The notes below the pieces were generated by a model. That model was not told the origin of the DNA. It did no database searches and was given only the letters and a program-made list of their open reading frames with translations. Below are positions 45,294 to 50,035 of a stretch of DNA of 50,035 bases, piece after piece. The stretch comes from an uncultured Clostridia bacterium (lineage in GTDB: Bacteria > Bacillota > Clostridia > TANB77 > CAG-508). Numbering within the stretch: the first letter of the stretch is position 1; each line of letters begins with the position of its first letter. Both the position numbers and the translations under genes were made by a program. Location of the stretch: the NCBI GenBank assembly GCA_944386715.1, contig CALXCD010000006.1, forward strand, positions 1-50,035, given 5' to 3'.

Positions 45294-45889
45294 ATTGGTT
45301 CAACCATAATATCAAAACAATAATTTTCTAGATTTTTTCCATCTTCTGTATCTTGTTCATTCTCTCTTATACCATTTTCAAATTCCCATTCCCAAAATAT
45401 TGTTACTTTTTTAGGAATATTTGTTTCTACTCTTCCTTTTAATTGTTCTTGCAATTTTTCTAAAGTTTGTACTTTATTTTCTTTTGTAATGTAAAATATC
45501 ATATTTTCTGGTTTTTTCATTTCCTTTTGGAAATAAACTTGATAATAACAATCTTTATTAGAATAAATAATGATTTCAAATTTTCCTTTTGTTCCAGGAG
45601 CTACTTTTCCATTTGCCAAAGTTTCTACATCTATCGTTTCTCCTAGTCCGATTTTCTTAAAATCTATATTTTGATAACTGACATTGAAAAAATATGTTTT
45701 CTCATTTTCACTTTGCAAACCTATGGAATAAAATTCGTTAGATGGTGCTTTTTGAGAATTTCCTAGCCATTTGAAAAAAAGAAAATCTTCTTGAAAATCA
45801 ACATTTATATTGTTTTTGAATAAAAAAATAAAGATAATACCTATTATAAAAATAAGAATGAACAAAAGATAATAATTTTTCTTTTTCAA
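45290..45889 (-). CDS. TasA/CalY-like exported protein 3
   Basis: 199 aa with an N-terminal hydrophobic segment (YYLLFILIFIIGIIFIFLF). A beta-rich body follows whose centre NGKVAPGTKGKFEIIIYSNK and tail WEWEFENG ... DTEDGKNLENYCFDI match the paralogue at 46470. These features recall camelysin/TasA-type matrix proteins, but with a plain anchor instead of a clear SipW signal. It overlaps its downstream neighbour and follows the upstream one at 2 nt. Confidence 0.65.
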   Translation of the reverse strand: MKKKNYYLLFILIFIIGIIFIFLFKNNINVDFQEDFLFFKWLGNSQKAPSNEFYSIGLQSENEKTYFFNVSYQNIDFKKIGLGETIDVETLANGKVAPGTKGKFEIIIYSNKDCYYQVYFQKEMKKPENMIFYITKENKVQTLEKLQEQLKGRVETNIPKKVTIFWEWEFENGIRENEQDTEDGKNLENYCFDIMVEPM

Positions 45890-45891
45890 CT

Positions 45892-46407
45892 TTATCCCTC
45901 CCAGTGTTTTCCTTGTTCTGCATGTACTTTAATTTGCAATTCTTGCATGATATCTGAAAGAGATGTATTTTTTTCTTTATCATATTCTACTTTAAGACAA
46001 TAACTATGTTCTTCTTTCTGGTTCCTTGTTAATTTTTGAGTTTGTGTTTTATTTTCCTGCATTGGAATTTGTTCTTCTCCTCGATATAAAGTACATATAA
46101 TCGCCTCATCTATATCTCCTATTATTTCAATATCATATTGCATATCTACTTGTGATATTTCTTCTAGTTCATAATTTCTAACTTTAAAATAGTAATATCC
46201 CTCTTTTTGTTTTGCTGTTATTTCTATTTCTGGGTTATTATCCACAATAAAAATAGGTTTTGCAATTTTCCCTTCTGCCAAAACAGTAGTTTTTGTAGCT
46301 TGTTTTCCTATACTATATCCTGTTAAAAATAACATCAAAATACAAGCTATCGAAATAATTATTTTTGCTTTATGTATTTTTTTATTGTTTTTTTCTATCT
46401 TCTTCAT
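45892..46407 (-). CDS. Exported protein 2 of the surface cluster
   Basis: About 171 aa, with a basic N-terminus, one hydrophobic helix (IIISIACILMLFLTGYSIG) and a beta-sandwich body. It has no recognised family motif. I begin at the ATG at 46407 because AAAGGAAAG sits just ahead; the longer frame starts at a TTG without a site. It is co-transcribed with its neighbours (2 nt to the next gene). Confidence 0.65.
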   Translation of the reverse strand: MKKIEKNNKKIHKAKIIISIACILMLFLTGYSIGKQATKTTVLAEGKIAKPIFIVDNNPEIEITAKQKEGYYYFKVRNYELEEISQVDMQYDIEIIGDIDEAIICTLYRGEEQIPMQENKTQTQKLTRNQKEEHSYCLKVEYDKEKNTSLSDIMQELQIKVHAEQGKHWEG

Positions 46408-46469
46408 AACTTTCCTTTCATTCAAAATTAAACTATTTTCATATTTTTCTGTTTTTAAGCATCTCTCTT

Positions 46470-47057
46470 CTATACAGAAGGTGGTAATTGTGTTCCTGTT
46501 ACAATAATATCGAAGTTATAATTTTGTAACATCTTTCCATCTTCTGTATCTTCTCTATCTTCTGTTTCTCGAAGTCTCTCATCATTTCCTGTTTCATACT
46601 CCCATTTCCATTGTATTGGTATAGAAATTTTCTTTGTTTCATCATTTGCATCAATAACACCTTTCAATGCAACTTCTAAATCTTGCAAGTTAGCATAAGT
46701 TGATTTATTATAAATGAAAATCAAATTTCTTGGTTTTTGTGTTTTTTCCTCAAATGTTACATGATATTGAATTCCCACTTCTGAACCAGTTGCATCAATT
46801 TCAATATTAAAGTTTCCTTGCGTTCCTGGTGCAATCTTATTATCTAATAAAGTCTCATCATCACAAGTAGAACCTAATTGCATATTTTGTATACTTTCTT
46901 CTTCTCCATTTACCAAGAAGCTCCATCTTGCCACTTCCATCTGTGCTTGTCCTTTTACTTGTGATACATATTTTGAAAAAGATTGTCCTCCCATAAAAGA
47001 TACTATAATAGCTGATAGTACAGCAACAATCACTAATATTTTTTTCTTATTTGTCAA
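46470..47057 (-). CDS. TasA/CalY-like exported protein 1
   Basis: 195 aa. A signal segment (KKILVIVAVLSAIIVSFMGG) is followed by FSKYVSQVKGQAQMEVARWSF, typical of TasA and camelysin N termini. A beta-sandwich then contains NKIAPGTQGNFNIEIDATGS and a tail WKWEYETGND ... EDTEDGKMLQNYNFDI, shared with the protein at 45290. SipW-type signal peptidases process such proteins, but none lies here. The start is a TTG 8 nt behind GGAGG. It is the first gene of the surface cluster. Confidence 0.7.
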   Translation of the reverse strand: MTNKKKILVIVAVLSAIIVSFMGGQSFSKYVSQVKGQAQMEVARWSFLVNGEEESIQNMQLGSTCDDETLLDNKIAPGTQGNFNIEIDATGSEVGIQYHVTFEEKTQKPRNLIFIYNKSTYANLQDLEVALKGVIDANDETKKISIPIQWKWEYETGNDERLRETEDREDTEDGKMLQNYNFDIIVTGTQLPPSV

Positions 47058-47227
47058 ATAGTTTCCTCCATTCTTATTATTTTTTTGTTTTCTTAGAATT
47101 TTTTACGAATATCTTTTTAGATATAAAAAAATAGATTAAAAATTTTTTCTAACAGAAAAATATGAAAATATGGTTACATTATAAAAAGGCATTTTTATTT
47201 TGTCAACCTATTCTTGCAAAAAAAATA

Positions 47228-47257
47228 GAGTTTTCATCGCAAGAAACGACAAAACTC
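47228..47257 (-). terminator. Terminator of the TIGR04086 gene
   Basis: GAGTTTT/AAAACTC hairpin. On the minus strand it is followed by TATTTTTTTT. It lies in the 217-base gap before the surface-protein cluster, which is otherwise very A+T-rich and presumably holds that cluster's promoter. Confidence 0.75.
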
Positions 47258-47274
47258 GACATTTTTATAACTTT

Positions 47275-47661
47275 TTACTTTCTATTCACCCCTATAATTC
47301 CACCTAATATGCCAAAAAATATGCCTATGGCTATCATCACTATAGATTGTAAATCCAACATAAATTTCCAATTTAACAAACTAGAAATAAGATATATAAT
47401 CATAAAATAACAAGCTCCTATTAAAGCTCCATTTAATAACCCATTTTTCTTAATTTTACTATTTCCTATTGAACTTCCGATTAGTATACTAATCCCTGTA
47501 ATAATCATAATAACTGGATTAATCACTGATTCGCTAACATTTGTATAAGTAAGTACTAATGAAAAAATAACTAATGCTATCAAAGTAACAATAAAAGCAA
47601 TTCCTACTCCTTTCAAAAATGGCATTGCAATAGGATGTATAGTTTGTTGATTAATATCCAT
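47275..47661 (-). CDS. TIGR04086/YrzE-like membrane protein
   Basis: 128 aa with four transmembrane helices, containing GVGIAFIVTLIALVIFSLVL and YFMIIYLISSLLNW, and a Gly-rich end GIFFGILGGIIGVNRK. The pattern follows TIGR04086, a small membrane family of Clostridia with no known role. GAGGAGAG is 6-8 nt before the ATG. It is a single gene between birA and the surface cluster. Confidence 0.8.
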   Translation of the reverse strand: MDINQQTIHPIAMPFLKGVGIAFIVTLIALVIFSLVLTYTNVSESVINPVIMIITGISILIGSSIGNSKIKKNGLLNGALIGACYFMIIYLISSLLNWKFMLDLQSIVMIAIGIFFGILGGIIGVNRK

Positions 47662-47718
47662 TTGTCTCTCCTCCTCTTCTCTATATTTATATGAATAAAA
47701 AAAAGAAATAGAACTCTT

Positions 47719-48291
47719 TCATTCTTCCATTTCTTTTTCTATTTTCTCTACCAATTGCACTATTATTTCTTCTCTTGAAAAATCCTTATGATACTCTCTT
47801 TTTAAAGAAGTTGCAATGTTTCTTACTTCTTTTGGAAATTCATTTTCATTTACATTGAATCCCATACTGATTAATAAATAATTAATTTTTTCTCCTATCG
47901 TATTTACTTCTATTAAAATTCCACCTATCTTTTTATTTGCTAAATATAAATCATTTGGCTCTTTTATTTGTAATTCATAACCATATAATTCTCGTATAAT
48001 TGCTTGCATCCATTGTGCTACTTTTACTGTCAATCCCTCTAATTTTTCTATTAACACATTTGGTTTTAATATTATTGTCATGGCTATATTTTTACCTTTT
48101 CCCGTATACCATTTTCTTCCTTTTGTCCCAATTCCACCTGTTTGTCTATCTGCTAAAATAAGTAATCCGTTACTCTCCTCCTGCTGTGCAATTGTCTTGG
48201 CATATAAATGGGTAGATTCTATTTGTTCAAAATATTCTATTTTTTTTCCTACATATTTTGTATTCGCTTGTTTTATTTTTTCTATTTCCAT
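47719..48291 (-). CDS. birA: Biotin-protein ligase without regulator domain
   Basis: Attaches biotin to carboxylase carrier proteins. About 190 aa, a single-domain (class I) ligase lacking the DNA-binding HTH. The biotinyl-AMP loop is ADRQTGGIGTKGRKWYTGKG (the family has GRGRxGRxW), and the active-site segment KEPNDLYLANKKIGGILIE (family KWPND) has Glu in place of Trp. I prefer the ATG at 48291; the TTG at 48309 lies in its purine-rich site. Without the HTH it cannot repress a biotin operon. Confidence 0.88.
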   Translation of the reverse strand: MEIEKIKQANTKYVGKKIEYFEQIESTHLYAKTIAQQEESNGLLILADRQTGGIGTKGRKWYTGKGKNIAMTIILKPNVLIEKLEGLTVKVAQWMQAIIRELYGYELQIKEPNDLYLANKKIGGILIEVNTIGEKINYLLISMGFNVNENEFPKEVRNIATSLKREYHKDFSREEIIVQLVEKIEKEMEE

Positions 48292-48322
48292 TTTTTCTTT
48301 TTCTCCCAAATCTATTTAGAAT

Positions 48323-48345
48323 AGGGTCAGCAAACAGCTGACCCC
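48323..48345 (-). terminator. Terminator of the SCIFF gene
   Basis: GGGTCAGC/GCTGACCC with a 5-nt loop between the SCIFF stop and birA; the T-run is weak. Confidence 0.65.
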
Positions 48346-48357
48346 ACATTGAAACAC

Positions 48358-48504
48358 TTACTTGCTTCCATTCTCACACTTCTGATTGCCTACCGTGCAA
48401 GAAGTTTTGCAAGCTGACTGACAAGAAGTCTGACATTCTCCACAACCACCTTTTTTCAAAGTAGATACTAATGTCCTTCCTCCAATTGTCTTGATGTGTT
48501 TCAT
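48358..48504 (-). CDS. scfA: SCIFF ranthipeptide precursor
   Basis: 48 aa peptide MKHIKTIGG ... KGGCGECQTSCQSACKTSCT. Six Cys in a short Cys-rich core with Gly/Ser/Thr spacers are diagnostic of SCIFF (six cysteines in forty-five residues). A radical SAM enzyme forms thioether bridges on these peptides. I start at the ATG at 48504, behind AGAGGTG; the longer frame adds 13 residues without a site. The maturase gene, normally adjacent, is absent: birA lies downstream and a mini-ORF/Nudix pair upstream. Function of mature SCIFF is still unclear. Confidence 0.9.
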   Translation of the reverse strand: MKHIKTIGGRTLVSTLKKGGCGECQTSCQSACKTSCTVGNQKCENGSK

Positions 48505-48590
48505 GTTTTTCACCTCTTTTCTGATAAAAAGAAAAGTTGACAAGTTACTGATTACATCTTGTAATCTTTCTTATCTTAACATAAAAATAC

Positions 48591-48612
48591 GGAATTATCA
48601 ACTGATAATTCC
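48591..48612 (-). terminator. Terminator of the Nudix/mini-ORF unit
   Basis: GGAATTATCA/TGATAATTCC with a 2-nt loop, followed on the minus strand by GTATTTTTA. Confidence 0.75.
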
Positions 48613-48622
48613 ACTATTTTTC

Positions 48623-48738
48623 TTACTCACCCAAACTATCTAAACGAATTAAATCTTCCAGATAAGGTCTTTTGGCATTATCTAATTTTTTTGGTTAATT
48701 TTATTAACATATACCTTTACTCCTTTTTTATTTTTCAT
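48623..48738 (-). pseudogene. Coupled mini-ORF interrupted at an A7 run
   Basis: An ATG at 48738 overlaps the Nudix stop (ATGA). The frame reads MKNKKGVKVYVNKINQKN and stops. In the next frame, LDNAKRPYLEDLIRLDSLGE runs to a stop at 48623 and looks like real protein. The frames meet in a run of seven A (about 48689-48695), so one base more would join them into about 38 aa. This is not a CGG site. It could be a sequencing or slippage error, a decayed gene, or slippage-dependent expression. I do not recognise the family. Confidence 0.45.
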
Positions 48739-49199
48739 TTTATATATTCTTTAAGGTCGTATTCTACTAATTTTTCTCCATCATATTGAAATTTTACCGT
48801 AAAAAAACTATTATCCTTTTGAATTTTTTCTACGAATATTTTATCTCCTTCCCATGTATTCAGTTCCGTAATTTTATCTTTATCAATCCATTGCAAATCA
48901 CCTTCATCACATGGAATCAAGTTTCCCTCAAATTCATTCGATGTAAATACATACATATATTCTGTTTCCCATGTTGTAGATACATAGGTCACTATACATC
49001 TTAGTTGATAATTTTTAAGCATTAGTCCTGTTTCTTCTTTTACTTCTCTTATCATGCATTCTTCTGGACTCTCTCCTTCTTCAAACTTTCCCCCTATTCC
49101 AAGCCATTTATCTTTGTTGATATCATTTTTCTTCTTTGTTCTATGCAACATTAAATATTTCTCATCTTTTTCTATATAACATAAAGTTGATAGTATCAT
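48735..49199 (-). CDS. Nudix hydrolase (MutT/8-oxo-dGTPase type)
   Basis: 154 aa. The Nudix box GGKFEEGESPEECMIREVKE, followed by ETGL (residues 37-60), is complete, with catalytic Glu in REVKEE. It begins MILSTLCYIEKDEKYLMLHR, like the small 8-oxo-dGTP diphosphatases of Firmicutes; the substrate is inferred from that similarity. AGGTG precedes the start. Its stop overlaps the start of the mini-ORF. Confidence 0.9.
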   Translation of the reverse strand: MILSTLCYIEKDEKYLMLHRTKKKNDINKDKWLGIGGKFEEGESPEECMIREVKEETGLMLKNYQLRCIVTYVSTTWETEYMYVFTSNEFEGNLIPCDEGDLQWIDKDKITELNTWEGDKIFVEKIQKDNSFFTVKFQYDGEKLVEYDLKEYIK

Positions 49200-49276
49200 A
49201 TTCTCACCTTTTCTTTTTAATTAATTTTCACATTCTATACTATGCTATTTTAATTAATAATTATTAAACTAATATT

Positions 49277-49882
49277 CTATTTCTCTATTTTCCTATATTT
49301 TTCCACTTCTCTATAAATTTCAGCCCAATTATTTACTCTTATAATTTCTTTAGCATCAATATCAGAATTCATTTTGGTTGTCATTAAAATAGATTTAATT
49401 CCATTGTCAGCTAACTCTCTACAAGTTTCATAACTATCTTCAATTAGCAAATTAATTTGGTTCTTTTGGCAAAATGATAATTTATCACTAATATGTAAAT
49501 TTAAGCTATCATAAGGAATATTAGACTTCTTTAAACTTTGAATAGTAATTGCTTCTGTATCACAATCTTTAATATTCATTAATCTAGCTGTAATAAAATG
49601 TATCGTATTTCCTTCTTCTTTTAATTTTCGTATTGTTTTATCTGCATCAGGCATTACAGTACATTCTTTTAATACATTTTTATAATATTTATTAAAGAAA
49701 TCAAATTTTGTCTTTTCATCCCAACCATATAAAACTTTTAAATAATATCTATCTTTTATCAACCCAAAACTATCTCTATTAATTGGTTCCCCTGATATTT
49801 CTGCTTCAAATTTATCAGCATATTTTAACATTGATTTTACTGTTATAAAAGTTGTATCATCTATATCAATTCCTATTTTCAC
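49277..49882 (-). CDS. HAD-family 5'-nucleotidase-like protein
   Basis: 201 aa HAD-superfamily phosphatase. Catalytic motif MKIGIDIDDTTF lies at the N terminus, ITARL supplies the second motif near 97, and LLIEDSYETCRELADNG the third, with Asp. The pattern is that of the NT5C/YqfW-like group, which dephosphorylates nucleotides or sugar phosphates. It starts at a GTG behind AAAGGAG. It is 77 nt from the Nudix gene on the same strand, a possible nucleotide-sanitising pair. Nothing recognisable follows up to the window end at 50035. Confidence 0.85.
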   Translation of the reverse strand: MKIGIDIDDTTFITVKSMLKYADKFEAEISGEPINRDSFGLIKDRYYLKVLYGWDEKTKFDFFNKYYKNVLKECTVMPDADKTIRKLKEEGNTIHFITARLMNIKDCDTEAITIQSLKKSNIPYDSLNLHISDKLSFCQKNQINLLIEDSYETCRELADNGIKSILMTTKMNSDIDAKEIIRVNNWAEIYREVEKYRKIEK

Positions 49883-50035
49883 TTTATTTCTCCTTTTTTA
49901 ATCATTACGCTATCATTTTACCATAGGTTGACAATTTTTACAATGATCAAGAAAAAAACGATAGCATAAATTTTTAGTAGGATTTCTCTTTATTAAAATC
50001 TTGAACTGACTTTGTTTCTTGATTTTTGAGATTCC

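Noticed and set aside
1..50035. CRISPR array or prophage
   Set aside because: No regularly spaced direct repeats, cas genes or phage structural genes were seen; the only mobile element is the IS3 copy.

Overview
The window (about 70% A+T) looks like a chromosomal segment of an uncultured, low-G+C, probably spore-forming Clostridia of gut type. The signs are the rsmE / yicC / remA / gmk / rpoZ / priA / def cluster, a single-chain GlyRS under a T-box, a SCIFF six-cysteine peptide, an SspH-like small acid-soluble spore protein, CD1247-type, TIGR04086, YqeG and UPF0182 proteins, and a dockerin-bearing cell-wall hydrolase.

Layout. Positions 143-9250, minus strand: translation and replication genes (def, priA, gmk, rpoZ, remA, yicC), a Lys-rich membrane protein, rsmE, a cytoplasmic alpha-amylase, a thioesterase and a broken pilin-like gene. 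9303-17218: rubrerythrin, a zinc-ribbon protein, tyrS, a VWA surface protein, DUF5665, UPF0182 and ftsY. 17347-25630: Hsp20 behind a CIRCE operator, tRNA-Thr, two wall/surface proteins, a U32 protein and an IS3-family element inserted just behind it. 25804-31774: RNHCP protein, nucleoside kinase, an unknown protein, SspH, two compositionally odd small genes, T-box-glyS and tRNA-Trp. 31859-41734: M23 peptidase, BspA-like pilin-leader protein, then a long minus-strand run CD1247-like / efp / pepP / A24 prepilin peptidase / yqeG / phosphoesterase / tsaD / M50 / lysS. 41885-47057: a pilin-leader FGE-fold protein with a diversity-type C terminus, tRNA-Gln and four exported proteins. 47275-49882: TIGR04086, biotin ligase, SCIFF peptide, a coupled mini-ORF, Nudix hydrolase and a HAD nucleotidase.

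Main discovery. Four conserved genes (priA, tsaD, an M23 peptidase and a CD1247-like zinc protein) are broken by frame changes at eight places, four of them in tsaD. At every one the zero-frame triplet at the break is CGG. Skipping its C (+1) restores the family sequence, starting with GGA or GGT at a position where glycine fits, and is often invariant, in the family. In the other intact genes I found CGG only out of phase (roughly sixty times, counted by eye), with no frame break. The only in-phase CGG triplets that would have to be read as ordinary Arg are in two small neighbouring genes that look foreign (29161-29469, 29616-29885). I infer that in this organism CGGN is read as a four-base glycine codon, or that CGG is unassigned and causes efficient +1 shifting onto tRNA-Gly. 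This resembles the frameshifts at AGG codons in Perkinsus mitochondrial cox1, but I know of no bacterial description. The phase specificity argues strongly against sequencing error.

Other points: a candidate diversity-generating-retroelement target, a pilin leader fused out of frame to a similar variable tail, two long hairpin elements, an IS inserted into a terminator, and a SCIFF precursor without its maturase nearby.
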